This document shows positions 35,672 through 45,578 of a DNA stretch of 50,649 nt, one piece after another. The notes below the pieces were generated by a model. It did not search any database, was not told the DNA's origin, and was given only the letters and a program-made list of their open reading frames with translations. Position numbers and translations under genes: made by a program. Each line of letters starts with the position of its first letter. The stretch's first letter is position 1. Source of the DNA: a virus; IMG/VR virus record IMGVR_UViG_3300005534_000003, positions 1 to 50,649 of that record; one strand, 5' to 3'.

Positions 35672-37918
35672 TTACGGTTGAACCTGGAGATTCGGGTCCA
35701 TTTGTTTGGCTTTTGGCAAGTTCTGCGCGGGAATCCACTGTGCCGGTCCGCCGTCCGAGGGCTTCACGAGGACGTTCCCCTTCGCCCTGTTGAAATACTG
35801 GTCCGCCAGCTTCGCGCCGCTCGCCTGCAGCTGGGCTGAGCTTGGCTTTATGCCAAGGACCGAGGCGTTCTTCACCGCATTGTCCACGTCCGTGCCTGCC
35901 TGCGCGTGAGCCTTCATGTACAAGTCCGCGTCCTTCTCCTGCTTGGCCACTTGAGCCGACATGAGCTGAAAATACGTATTTAAGTCCTTCTTCATGGTGC
36001 CCTTCGGGGCTCCAATGAGGCTGTTCAAGTGTTCATCCACGCCATATGCGTCAGCAGCAGCGGCCTGCTTCAAGGCGTTGTCGCCCATCTGCGTCTGCAA
36101 CTGTAGCTTCTCGATCCTGTCCTGCCGAGCTTTGTCGAAGTTGGCCAGGGCCTCGTCGCGCTGGGTCTTCTCCATGCTGAATATGTTCTGGAGCGAGTGC
36201 TGCTCTCTGCCGCCCTTCGCCGCGAGTGCGTCGCCGAGGCCGGAGACGGCCTGGGCTATGATGCTGCCGATGCCATGCTGCTGCTCCTGCAGTTTGTTTG
36301 CGAGGGCCTGTCGGTCTTCCGCGTTCACGCCTTCCGTTAACTTCGACGTGTCCTGGTTGAATATGGTCTTGAGATTCGGCATGTCGCTGCTCGCTGTGCT
36401 ACTGGTCCCTCCAATGGCTGTCGAGGGAACCATCGGCGGCATCGTAGGAGTTGGGGCCGTCGGCATCGCAGCCGGAGAAATCGGCGGGGTAGCTGGACCG
36501 CCTGCTATCGGGGGTGTGGGAACCGGCAAGCTCGCGCCGGTGAGCTTATTAACTGCAGACACAGCCGGTGGGATCAGTGGTGCAGCCGCGCTTCCCGCCG
36601 CTTGGGCCGGAACCGCCGCCGCGCCTGCCGCGCTGGCCATAGGGGATGTCACCTGAGTGAGTGCCGCCTTGATCTGGTCCCAGTATGTCGGGTCGCTCGG
36701 GCTCGGGGCAGAGGGTTGCAGGCCGCTCGGCGTCGCGTCGCTGACCGAAACTCCGCCATCCGCGTACTTTTTTATGCCCATAGCCTTGTAGATTTCTTTG
36801 AGTTTGGCTTCGTGCGATAGATCGGTGAGGCTTGGCTTTTCCGGCTCCTTGTTCGCCGGTGGAATCGCGCCACCGTCGGCATGGTGCCACTTTTTCGCGT
36901 TGATGGCGAACTGCGCCCGCTTGCGGAGCGTCTCGTTGTCCGAGTTGGCTGCGTGTTCAAGCTTCTTTTCAGGAATATTTTTGTCCTCGGATACACCAAG
37001 TTCCTTATGCAAGGCTCCTTTCTTTAATCCTTCTAGGAAATGTGGCGTCTTGCCACCCTTTGCCATGTGCGCTGGATTTTCTTTCTCGCCGGTTTCTGTC
37101 GTGGTTGTGGGACCCGCCGGTGCACCCTCCATATGAGTGTCCTTCTTGACCTGCTCGGGGCTCTCGTTCTCTAAAAACGTGACGTGCGGGTAGCCACCCT
37201 CGGCGTAGCCGCCGTCGGACATGGCTCGGGCCATCATGCCGTTCGGCACGGGATGTGCCAAAGAGGATCGCATGACGGGTCCACCTTTTTCATAGTTATT
37301 CGGAGCATATTTCGAGACAGTATTGATATCCGTTGCATTGACTTTGGGCAAATCTCCTAGCTTGTCCGTTTCTTCCATGATTGGAGCGGATTGAGTAGAA
37401 GCTCCCGTCTCGGCGGGCAATAGACCCTTCTCACGCAAAATATGTTCAGGCACCGATGCAGGATCAGAACCATAGCCTAGCTTGGCTATCTCGTCAGGAT
37501 CGCCGCGCACGCCCCATAGTTTTACTTCATTGCCCGTGGGGCTTTTTTGAATTCCTTTGATAAAGGCTTCAACTTTCGGGGCACTCTCAGTCGCCGCTTC
37601 CTCCACTTTCGGGGCAATTGTGATTGCACCCTTCTCGCCCAATCCTTCAATAGCCGGAAGAGCTTCGTTAATAGCTCCTCCTTTCATGGCCGGTCCTAGC
37701 AAAAACGGCAATAGAAAATCCGTCGCGGTCGCATCCTGCACGCCAGGCTCGTTAGGGTCCGGCTTGACCTCTCCGCCTTCGGCCATGTTCTTTCCGCCGT
37801 TTGGATGCGCGTTGTGCAACGCTGCGGCGACGGCCTGGTCATGTGGATGGCCTGACGCAACCATCTCATGTATATTTTTTGCTATTACTTCTTTGGACTT
37901 TCCTTCGTGTAATGGCAT
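35672..37918 (-). CDS. Internal virion protein with repeated D/E-GG motifs
   Basis: 748 residues, ATG after GGAGAGG. The N-terminus (GKSKEVIAKNIHEMVASG, then PHDQAVAAALHNAH) is a phage motif I have seen at the start of such proteins. At least seven short motifs of the form (A/E/S/K)-(D/E/K)-G-G follow (MAEGGEV, YEKGGPV, SDGGYAEGGY, AKGGKT, HADGGAI, YADGGVS). Then a Pro/Ala-rich linker and a long coiled-coil C-terminal half. Probably an internal core or ejection protein. No enzyme motif seen. Confidence 0.55.
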   Translation of the reverse strand: MPLHEGKSKEVIAKNIHEMVASGHPHDQAVAAALHNAHPNGGKNMAEGGEVKPDPNEPGVQDATATDFLLPFLLGPAMKGGAINEALPAIEGLGEKGAITIAPKVEEAATESAPKVEAFIKGIQKSPTGNEVKLWGVRGDPDEIAKLGYGSDPASVPEHILREKGLLPAETGASTQSAPIMEETDKLGDLPKVNATDINTVSKYAPNNYEKGGPVMRSSLAHPVPNGMMARAMSDGGYAEGGYPHVTFLENESPEQVKKDTHMEGAPAGPTTTTETGEKENPAHMAKGGKTPHFLEGLKKGALHKELGVSEDKNIPEKKLEHAANSDNETLRKRAQFAINAKKWHHADGGAIPPANKEPEKPSLTDLSHEAKLKEIYKAMGIKKYADGGVSVSDATPSGLQPSAPSPSDPTYWDQIKAALTQVTSPMASAAGAAAVPAQAAGSAAAPLIPPAVSAVNKLTGASLPVPTPPIAGGPATPPISPAAMPTAPTPTMPPMVPSTAIGGTSSTASSDMPNLKTIFNQDTSKLTEGVNAEDRQALANKLQEQQHGIGSIIAQAVSGLGDALAAKGGREQHSLQNIFSMEKTQRDEALANFDKARQDRIEKLQLQTQMGDNALKQAAAADAYGVDEHLNSLIGAPKGTMKKDLNTYFQLMSAQVAKQEKDADLYMKAHAQAGTDVDNAVKNASVLGIKPSSAQLQASGAKLADQYFNRAKGNVLVKPSDGGPAQWIPAQNLPKAKQMDPNLQVQP

Positions 37919-37919
37919 C

Positions 37920-39239
37920 TTATTTACCTCTCCGGTAGCCTTTCGTGAACGATGTCAAATCGACTTTCTTGCCCGTGCCTGGGACTGGGGCATTTTTGGC
38001 GAACTCTTCCATGTGTGGGCCATCTTTTGGCACCGAGCGCGGGATAACAAGCTCCCCTGGGCTCAAAAGCGCGGGCACTGTGTCGTTCTCCTCACTGTCG
38101 CCTTCTACCTTGGCATGTCCGCTGATATGGCCGCCAAGTTTCATACAAATCGCATGATCGTGCGCCACACCACCGTCTGCATAGCAGGTGTAGCCACCCT
38201 TAGAATAACCGATTACTCCACCGTTGGCTAATGGTTTATACTGGTTCGGGTTTGTCGGTGTTGAGATGGGTTGTCCCTGATTTTGTCCGATCACTTTAGA
38301 TGCCTGCCCGCCGATTGCTGCACCGACCGGACCGCCAATGGCAGCTCCGCCGATTGTCCCTGCCGCTCCGAGTAACGATCCTGCAAATCCCAAGTTCGCG
38401 TTCGTGGCGTTCTGGGCTGCGCCCGCCTGTTGTTGGCTCACTCCGGCTATTCCAGCCGCCTTGTTTAACTCATTGTTGAATTGCTGCTGAGGAAGAGCCG
38501 CATTGTAGTAAACTTTATTTTGTCCAGCGGCAGTATTGGCTGCGTTGACGCCTTGCGCTGTGTTCGTGTTGAATTCACCAGTTTGAATTTGATTTGCCAC
38601 ATTGCCAGTATTTGCGGTATTTATGTAGCCCTGATTTACTGCATTAATTTGATTCTGAGCCGCAGCCTTGGCCGCAGCCTGCGCATAGTCTGAGGCGTTC
38701 ACGCCCCCGCCGATGTTCGCCATAGCGTTTAGAGCGGCTTCCCGATTGGCCTCCGCCATAGCGGCGGTCTGCAGTCCCTGCTCCGCTCCCGTGTTTGATG
38801 CGCCCTGCGCCGCGATGGCTCGTTGCGTGAGAGCGAAGTCCCCTCCTCCTTGGCCTTCGGCTTGGGCTGCGTTCATAATCGCGCCTTGCGCTCCTCGTGA
38901 CTGTGTATTGGCAGCATCAATGGCCTGCTGAAGAGCTAACTTGGCGTTTGCGTCAAGACCGCCCGCATTTGCGATGTCCGTATACTGACCTAAAGCTGCC
39001 ATTTGGGCGGCTCTTGTTGCGGGATCGAGGGAAATATTGTTGTAGGCCGATGGGGCTTGCTCTGCCACCTGGATGGGGGCCGGAGTGACAGTTCCCTGCA
39101 CCGACTCCATAGGGAGGTTCCCCACCGTCTCGGAGGCGATGGTAGGCACATTGGCGTTTTGATAGGCCGCTAGGGCCTGTTGCAGATATTTTTGCGACTC
39201 CGTGTCGGAAGAGCCGAATAGATTGTCGAATAAGCCCAT
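37920..39239 (-). CDS. Internal virion protein, Ala/Gln/Asn-rich
   Basis: 439 residues, ATG after AGGAG. The first 280 residues are helical and rich in Ala, Gln and Asn; a glycine-zipper segment (GSLLGAAGTIGGAAIGG) follows, then KGGYTCYADGGVAH and NDTVPALLSPGELVIPRSV, the latter common in phage tail or internal proteins. It fits the set of ejection proteins at 33775-41367. Confidence 0.6.
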   Translation of the reverse strand: MGLFDNLFGSSDTESQKYLQQALAAYQNANVPTIASETVGNLPMESVQGTVTPAPIQVAEQAPSAYNNISLDPATRAAQMAALGQYTDIANAGGLDANAKLALQQAIDAANTQSRGAQGAIMNAAQAEGQGGGDFALTQRAIAAQGASNTGAEQGLQTAAMAEANREAALNAMANIGGGVNASDYAQAAAKAAAQNQINAVNQGYINTANTGNVANQIQTGEFNTNTAQGVNAANTAAGQNKVYYNAALPQQQFNNELNKAAGIAGVSQQQAGAAQNATNANLGFAGSLLGAAGTIGGAAIGGPVGAAIGGQASKVIGQNQGQPISTPTNPNQYKPLANGGVIGYSKGGYTCYADGGVAHDHAICMKLGGHISGHAKVEGDSEENDTVPALLSPGELVIPRSVPKDGPHMEEFAKNAPVPGTGKKVDLTSFTKGYRRGK

Positions 39240-39240
39240 G

Positions 39241-39459
39241 TTAGCGTACTCCTGTTGGAAGCCTGTTTATCAGTCCTTGGAACGGCGGCTGGGACTGTTG
39301 CTTTGTCTTCATATATTGCTGCATTGCTGCTAGAAATTGAGCATCGTTCACGTCAGGAAATTCTTTTGCAAACTTTTTGATGGCCTCCATGAGTTGTGGC
39401 TCGGACGCTTTTGGCATCGTGTTCTTTAGAACTTTCAGGACATTTTGCACATTAATCAT
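39241..39459 (-). CDS. Small helical virion-cluster protein, 72 residues
   Basis: ATG directly after the preceding stop, with GGAGG ten bases upstream. Helical (NVLKVLKNTMPKASEPQLME; FPDVNDAQFLAAMQQYMK) with a Gln/Pro-rich end. Lies between two internal virion genes and may be part of the same core. No family recognised. Confidence 0.5.
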   Translation of the reverse strand: MINVQNVLKVLKNTMPKASEPQLMEAIKKFAKEFPDVNDAQFLAAMQQYMKTKQQSQPPFQGLINRLPTGVR

Positions 39460-41367
39460 CTAAAAGAGACCTCCAAAAAAGTCACCGATTTTTCCCAGAA
39501 CATTTTGGACGGACGATCCGAGACTCTTGATAACACTTGGGTCAAACATCAAAGACCCAAGGCCCAAAGTTCCTATGGAGGCGGCTATGTTCCCGATATT
39601 GTTCTGCGTAAGATTTTGGTAGATTCTGTTCCCCGCCTCAGCGGCCACGGTGGGAATTGTTGCCACCCCACTCGCTAGACCGGCATTTCTCAATGTTCGC
39701 AGAGTGTTATCGTTCGCAGGAGTTGGAGCAGACGGAAGACTTATGCTGCCTACGGGTGCCAAGTCGGCCTGCAATTTTGTGAGGAGATTGTTGTAGTTTG
39801 TGGCTGTCTGCGGAACCCATCCTATGCCCTGTGCTGCTCCAGGTTTTGCAGCATCTCCCGCATTTGCCTTTTGAACGGCGGCATTTGCCTGTTGTTGTAA
39901 GGCCTGCCATGCTGGATTGGGTACTGATTGTTGGATCGTTGGTGGTTGGCCGTGGCCAGAAGAGGGATTTCTTACTGTTTGTGTGATCGTAGCGGGCACC
40001 TTGTTGCCGTTCGCGTCATAGAGGACTGGATTGTTTTGGGGAGTCACGGGAGTGTAGATGTTTGGTGTGCTTTCTCCCGTTATCTTCATAAAGTCTTGTC
40101 GTCCGGCGTCGGCATTCGCCTGTGCTGCCTGAAAGGGAGCCATCGCCTTCGTAATCTGGCCGCCAATGCCGGAAAGCTCACTCGTCATCGCTGCTGGCAC
40201 TGCACCATTGCTCAAAGCAGCCAATATATTTTGATAGTCAACCGGAAGAGCCGTACCAGCTTGCGAAGCGGTGCTCGCGTTGATATTCGTGCTTACGGGA
40301 TTCGGGCCATTCAGCGTCTGCAAGGCAGCTGCAGTGGTGTAGTCCTGGGGCGTTGCCACCTGGGCCAATGTTGGAGCCCCGCCATATGGCTGCAAATTCA
40401 TCCATGCACTAAAATCGGCGGTGGTGGGATTCGTTATCTGCGGATTTGCCCGCAGGAAGTCCTGAACGTCCGCATTGTAGGACGTGGCCGCGCCCGTTAA
40501 GGCAGACACGTCCTTGTTGTATCCGGCGATGTTCCCTTGGGCGGTGGTCAGCTCATTGCCCACCTGGGCGTTCAAAGCGGCTGTTTGGTCGGCTATGGCT
40601 TTGTTCGCCGCCGCGTTGGCCGATGATATGTCGCCCTTCGTCTGTGCGATGTTCTTGTTCACGTCCGCCGCGCCGCCGCTGAGGCTCGTCAGTAGATTCG
40701 AGAATGGGTCATAGGCAGTTTCTACAGAATTCAAGGCTGTCGGACTTTGGGACAAAATCGCGCTGTCAAGAGCAGTCACGCCAGGACTTTTCACCTGTTC
40801 CGCGTTTTGCAGAAGCCCCTCGCGTCCCGCCTCGGTTTTTGTAGCATTTTGTCCCTGGGCGATGGCTTGGTTTATAGCCGTCTGCTGATTTTGATACTGA
40901 TTCGTGCTCTCGGCAGATGCGGGACCGTTGTATGTCGCGTTCAACAGCTTTTGAAAAGAAGGGATATTACTCGGATTGCTAGCGAAGGATACTGGGTTGG
41001 CCGATTCCGCCGCTATCGTCTCACTGGCATTCGGGACGGCATTGGCCGACACCTGTTTTCCGATGTCGCCTAAAGTGGAAGTATTTTGTGTGGCCAAGTT
41101 TTGATACTGCTTGTTGATGCCGCCAGTAATTTGTCCGGCTAGGGGTTCTGCTTGTCCCTGGTTGGCCGTGAGATATTGGTTTAAAGTAGCAAATTGACCG
41201 CCAGCCGACGTTGGCGTAGTACCGCTTGGTTGTGGACCGCCACCAGCCGGAGCCACAGACGTGGAAGGAGCAAGGTGAACCGCACCTCCTCCGCCGATTG
41301 GTGAGACTGGACCGGAAGGAGCGGTCATTTGGTCCTTTTCTTGATCCATGTTTTCAACGAATGGCAT
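39460..41367 (-). CDS. Large internal virion protein, Gln/Asn/Ala-rich
   Basis: 635 residues. A disordered Pro/Gly/Ser N-terminus of 55 residues, then long helices rich in Ala, Gln and Asn (AQTKGDISSANAAANKAIAD; ALQQQANAAVQKANAG), and a hydrophobic C-terminus (IGTLGLGSLMF ... IGDFFGGLF). It is the first of four such proteins after the tail genes. Role in the inner core or in DNA ejection is inferred from order and composition. Confidence 0.6.
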   Translation of the reverse strand: MPFVENMDQEKDQMTAPSGPVSPIGGGGAVHLAPSTSVAPAGGGPQPSGTTPTSAGGQFATLNQYLTANQGQAEPLAGQITGGINKQYQNLATQNTSTLGDIGKQVSANAVPNASETIAAESANPVSFASNPSNIPSFQKLLNATYNGPASAESTNQYQNQQTAINQAIAQGQNATKTEAGREGLLQNAEQVKSPGVTALDSAILSQSPTALNSVETAYDPFSNLLTSLSGGAADVNKNIAQTKGDISSANAAANKAIADQTAALNAQVGNELTTAQGNIAGYNKDVSALTGAATSYNADVQDFLRANPQITNPTTADFSAWMNLQPYGGAPTLAQVATPQDYTTAAALQTLNGPNPVSTNINASTASQAGTALPVDYQNILAALSNGAVPAAMTSELSGIGGQITKAMAPFQAAQANADAGRQDFMKITGESTPNIYTPVTPQNNPVLYDANGNKVPATITQTVRNPSSGHGQPPTIQQSVPNPAWQALQQQANAAVQKANAGDAAKPGAAQGIGWVPQTATNYNNLLTKLQADLAPVGSISLPSAPTPANDNTLRTLRNAGLASGVATIPTVAAEAGNRIYQNLTQNNIGNIAASIGTLGLGSLMFDPSVIKSLGSSVQNVLGKIGDFFGGLF

Positions 41368-41376
41368 TTAATTCTC

Positions 41377-41802
41377 CTAATTGACTATCGGGGCCCAGCG
41401 GATTTCTACTGTTATACTGTACGTCACTCCGTCTGTGAGACCACAAATTCCCAAAATATTGAGTAGTCCATTGGCGAATGACCAACTCACGAAGGGAGCA
41501 GTCGTAAATATTGGACTTGATCCATCTGTCGGAACAATTTTACCAAGGGTCAAGCGACTCGGTTGATACGAAAACAGCGTGAGAAAGCTGAACACGTTGT
41601 TGCTCGGCGTGGACGAGCCCGTCAACGTGAATGTCTTCACCTGACAAATATCGTTTTGCTCCGGCGTGAGCTGATTCTGCAGACCATAGTATATCTGTTG
41701 AAAGTATAGATTAATCGCGTAGAGCAACTTCTGCTTCCAACTTCCTTTTGGAGCATCCTGCAAATCTTCCTCAGTTATGCGCCTGTACGTTGGAAGTATC
41801 AT
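41377..41802 (-). CDS. Tail-associated protein, 141 residues
   Basis: ATG at 41802 overlaps the stop of the nozzle-like gene as TAATG and follows GGAG; a longer frame from 42003 is rejected. N-terminal helix segment RRITEEDLQDAPKGSWKQKL, then beta-rich sequence ending ITVEIRWAPIVN. Coupled to the large tail protein, so probably a tail component or its chaperone. Confidence 0.55.
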   Translation of the reverse strand: MILPTYRRITEEDLQDAPKGSWKQKLLYAINLYFQQIYYGLQNQLTPEQNDICQVKTFTLTGSSTPSNNVFSFLTLFSYQPSRLTLGKIVPTDGSSPIFTTAPFVSWSFANGLLNILGICGLTDGVTYSITVEIRWAPIVN

Positions 41803-44633
41803 TATTTGCTCCGAGTCGTAACGTCCGTGTATTGAACCACACAACCACCATACGTGAATCCCACCATCGCCTGATTCAAGCTGAGCGACAAATTGAGCCA
41901 ATGGGCACGTCGAGCGTATATTGGGACGTATGTGCGAACGGATGATACGGCGAATGGGTCCAAGCCGCCCCAAGGAATTTGCCCCCAGGGAAATTGACCC
42001 CATCCCACAGATGTCCCCACCGGCACAAGGGGTATGGTGGTTGCGCTCGCCAAAAAATCACTGGAAAAACTCACGCCCACGGAAGTAAACTGAACATTCT
42101 GGAAGAAAAACTGCACTTCCTTGAAAAACTTTATAAGACTTGGATTCCCAGGCATGTTTGCATATGCGCCTGTTCCGCTTATCGGGCAATACCGCACCGC
42201 CACCGGAATGGGTTGTTCTATAGCAGTAAATGGAGTTCCGGTCAAATCCCAAATAATTGTGTCTGCAACAGTAATCTGCGTGGAATTTAAAATGCCGGTG
42301 ATGACCGATATATTCTTAACCTGCGATATGGAATTCCCCGTTCCTGCTATCAGCTGAACAAGGCTCCATCCTAGTTGCACTTGTGAAGTGTCTGTTAAGG
42401 TCACCGTAGTACCACTAAAACCAGTAATTATCACGGGAAGCTCAACATCCGCGAAGTCTATGCGCGTGAACGTCTTCCGCTCCTGAAACACATACGGATA
42501 AGCGGTGGATGCGGATGTCACATACAATCGCTGCTCTGTCGGGCTCTCAAGAATATCCCATACAGGAATCGGATAGAGATAGGTGGTCCATGACTCAGTG
42601 ATGGTGTCATAGACGTACTGGATCGTGGCCTTCTGGAATTTGTCAGCAGAAGAAATCGTGCTCATCAGGTACTTTCTGTCCGTCTGATACGCCGTTCCGA
42701 ACGTCACCACGGGAAAATTTGGGTATAAAACGGAGCTTATTGGCTGAAGGATGTTCTCGATGGGCCGAGATATGATCCCTGGTCCCGTCTCCGATATGGC
42801 CACGACGCCTTGGTTCGTGTACGCGAACACCTGGTTGTTCATCACGGCGCACGATTCTGGTGCGGTCAATATAGTGCCAGTGTCCAACGTCGTCACCGTG
42901 AATGGAAACGTGGTTCCCGTGAGCTGGAACAATCCATCCTGCTTCAACACGATGACGCTGTTTCTTAGAGGAAGACAACGAAGCCACTCAAAGTTCGGAT
43001 TGCCGACATTTATGGTGTTCGCCAAGGGCACAGCCTCTGGCTGCTGGAACTTAGAACAAAAGCCCATTCCCTTTCCACCACCAGCCAACGATATGGAGCC
43101 TACGGATATGTCCTGCGCCGTACCGGTGGTGAAACCAGTCGTATTCGCCACAACAAGATGAGTAGCATCCATCACGGTGGTCACCGTGGTCGCGAACGTA
43201 CTTTGCGTGATGGTGTCTCCAGCTGTTATTCCAGTGGTAGAAACAACTGTCAAATGGGTCATGTCAACTACCGTGGAAATCGTGAAGTTTAGAATCGGCT
43301 GCAACGCCGGAGTCCAGCACGTTGACCGCGAGGAAAACACGTAGAATGGACCACCGCCTACGCCCTGTTCTTGCAAGAAGAAGTCCCCTGGCAGTGACGT
43401 GGTATTGTTCGGGTCCGTTGCGTCAAAAGCATACACGAGCGTCTGCGACTGCCTATTAAGCACGTGGATCAATGATTGTTTGGTCTGAACAAGGTCGCTT
43501 CCAGGGGTGCCGCCGGAGAAAACCTGAAATTGGCCCAGGCCTATGTTTTCACTCGCGGCTCCCGTGAGGATGAACTGTGTGGCCCCGTTCGCCACGGTGA
43601 AGGTGTCCCCAATTTGGATGCCATTTGGCGGCTCGGATGATAAAAGCGATAGGAGAAACTTCTGCTGCGTTGTACAAGAACCATATATCACATAGCCAAA
43701 GTAAAAACAAAGATCATTGGAAAGCGGAGGAATCGTGTTGGCCTGGGCGATTCCTTGCTGGCCGGAGTTCGTGTAAAGGGCCGCGCCGAGCTGGCTTTGC
43801 GGAACTGTGTCCTTTACCGTGAAAAATCCGTTGGATATGTCCGTCGAAGTGGGATTTCCCTGCAAGACTTCCTGCAACTCGTCCGACGGAGCTGTTGTTC
43901 CAGTTGCTGACATGGGGGAGCGATATATCTTCCATTGCTGGGCTGTTGTCGCGCCATGCGGGATGGTGAACGTGAGCTGCACGTTTCGACTGCCGCCAGA
44001 ATTGTTGGCAATAACGACACGCGTGCTTGGCGCGCCTTCCACTGCGTTATGGTTCGCATCGGTGAATGTCCATGTTATCCGATAGGCCACTTCTGTGTTC
44101 GTGGACATGAATCCCGCGACATCGGTAAGGGCCGCCGATCCATCCAACCCTGGCAATCCACCAGCAGAATAGAGGGGATTTGCCGGAGCATCCGTCTTCA
44201 ATATGCCATTCGCCGATGTTAGATAGAGATTGTTGTTGCTCTGCGTCGAACGATATGTGTCCGTTAATTTATATGCAGGGGAAGGAAATGGGTGGGTCGT
44301 TTGCACCCACGTCCCGAGGCCGTCGCTGTCATAGGCGAAGTAGGCCCTTGCCGCGCTTGCTATTGCTGCCGTGGAATCCCCATACCATATGAGTTTTGTA
44401 CCCTTGTAGAAGAACTCCTGAAAAATCTCCGTGTTCGGGTTTCCCGTGAGCGTCGCAAGATTCGTGCCAAATTGTTTGATGCCTCGGCGCACGCTAAGGA
44501 GGCCATTGTAGTCTACAACAACATTCTGAGCCTGTAGCAAGGAACCCTTCGGCACCTGCGACAGACTATTGGGCATCGTGAATAGGCCCTTACAGTCGAG
44601 TTGTATGTATTGTGGATCTGTCTGTAGAGTCAA
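41802..44633 (-). CDS. Podoviral tail nozzle / stabilisation-like protein
   Basis: 943 residues, beta-rich throughout. N-terminus LDCKGLFTMPNSLSQVPKGS, then LQAQNVVVDYNGLLSVRRG, is typical of tail-tubular-B or P22 gp10-like hubs, where subunits form the tail tip. Features such as YRITWTFTDANHNAVEGAPS (an Ig/fibronectin-like strand set) and PWGQIPWGGLDPF near the end fit this. The preceding gene encodes the probable adaptor ring. The start has no clear Shine-Dalgarno site and lies nine bases after the adaptor stop. Confidence 0.65.
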   Translation of the reverse strand: MTLQTDPQYIQLDCKGLFTMPNSLSQVPKGSLLQAQNVVVDYNGLLSVRRGIKQFGTNLATLTGNPNTEIFQEFFYKGTKLIWYGDSTAAIASAARAYFAYDSDGLGTWVQTTHPFPSPAYKLTDTYRSTQSNNNLYLTSANGILKTDAPANPLYSAGGLPGLDGSAALTDVAGFMSTNTEVAYRITWTFTDANHNAVEGAPSTRVVIANNSGGSRNVQLTFTIPHGATTAQQWKIYRSPMSATGTTAPSDELQEVLQGNPTSTDISNGFFTVKDTVPQSQLGAALYTNSGQQGIAQANTIPPLSNDLCFYFGYVIYGSCTTQQKFLLSLLSSEPPNGIQIGDTFTVANGATQFILTGAASENIGLGQFQVFSGGTPGSDLVQTKQSLIHVLNRQSQTLVYAFDATDPNNTTSLPGDFFLQEQGVGGGPFYVFSSRSTCWTPALQPILNFTISTVVDMTHLTVVSTTGITAGDTITQSTFATTVTTVMDATHLVVANTTGFTTGTAQDISVGSISLAGGGKGMGFCSKFQQPEAVPLANTINVGNPNFEWLRCLPLRNSVIVLKQDGLFQLTGTTFPFTVTTLDTGTILTAPESCAVMNNQVFAYTNQGVVAISETGPGIISRPIENILQPISSVLYPNFPVVTFGTAYQTDRKYLMSTISSADKFQKATIQYVYDTITESWTTYLYPIPVWDILESPTEQRLYVTSASTAYPYVFQERKTFTRIDFADVELPVIITGFSGTTVTLTDTSQVQLGWSLVQLIAGTGNSISQVKNISVITGILNSTQITVADTIIWDLTGTPFTAIEQPIPVAVRYCPISGTGAYANMPGNPSLIKFFKEVQFFFQNVQFTSVGVSFSSDFLASATTIPLVPVGTSVGWGQFPWGQIPWGGLDPFAVSSVRTYVPIYARRAHWLNLSLSLNQAMVGFTYGGCVVQYTDVTTRSK

Positions 44634-44642
44634 ATTGAACCT

Positions 44643-45569
44643 CTAGTCCCAGGCGTAAAGAGAATTGGGCGTCGTCAAGCGAATAACATTGCCATCTACG
44701 CGAGGTGTTATAACTGAAATAAAGAACTCTTTCATGTCGGTCGCTTGTGACATAGCCACATTAAATCCTTGAGTGTCTCCGTGAATCTCAAGGCATTTGG
44801 CCGCCGAGAGTTGGAGCAATAGCTGAAAGCCAGGCTTGAATGGAATCTGCGGGATCGGCGATTGCATGGCAAGACAAACCCAGTCACCCACTTGAACCGT
44901 AGGAGGCAACGCAGTGAAAGTTATGTTGCTGCCAGTGATGTTAGTGACAGTCAAGTCATCGCCCTGGCTTACGAACATCTGAGGGCTATTCGACACAATG
45001 TCATAGGTCACGCTAGTCGTGAATGTCAACGGAACATTGCCGACCGTCACCACGTTTCCAGTAATGGCCGTGATCTGCCCGCAATTCGTGGAAAGCACGA
45101 GCGTGCTGGGCATTCTGACATATCGCAAACGGAGAAACTTGTAGGCTTGGCTTGTTCCAGTGAAGCTTCCCAAATAGAGCACGCATTTGTCATTCTGCAG
45201 ATAGAAACCCCATAAGGCGGGATTGATTGCCAAACCCGTGGAGTTGACGTTCGACATGATGTCCTCAGGTCGTAAGCGGGGAATGCGAATCTCATTGTTG
45301 TTCGAGTCCACGAATGAGACGGATCGCAGCTTGTCCGCCGTGGCCCGCACGGGAAGCGGATATACGGTCACGCTTTGATTGTATGGAATGTCGGCTGGGA
45401 CAATGAAGTATTCCTCCGCTTGGTTGTCGATCAACGGAAGAATCTTCGAACTCATCTCAAAGTCCATAATGTTCGTGAGGTCCATGTCCGAGAACAATGC
45501 CTGGACAGATGGCATGAGCGGAAGAAGACGAAGCATGGTTAAAAGAGAATCAACAGTATATGGAGACAT
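44643..45569 (-). CDS. Probable tail adaptor (tail tubular A / gp4-like)
   Basis: 308 residues. Beta-rich centre with QGDDLTVTNITGSNITFTAL and an alpha-helical C-terminus (GFQLLLQLSAAKCLEIHG, then SQATDMKEFF). In podoviruses a protein of this kind joins portal and nozzle, next to the nozzle gene. ATG follows GGAG (AAGGAGCTAGA). The call relies mainly on gene order. Confidence 0.45.
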   Translation of the reverse strand: MSPYTVDSLLTMLRLLPLMPSVQALFSDMDLTNIMDFEMSSKILPLIDNQAEEYFIVPADIPYNQSVTVYPLPVRATADKLRSVSFVDSNNNEIRIPRLRPEDIMSNVNSTGLAINPALWGFYLQNDKCVLYLGSFTGTSQAYKFLRLRYVRMPSTLVLSTNCGQITAITGNVVTVGNVPLTFTTSVTYDIVSNSPQMFVSQGDDLTVTNITGSNITFTALPPTVQVGDWVCLAMQSPIPQIPFKPGFQLLLQLSAAKCLEIHGDTQGFNVAMSQATDMKEFFISVITPRVDGNVIRLTTPNSLYAWD

Positions 45570-45578
45570 TCTAGCTCC

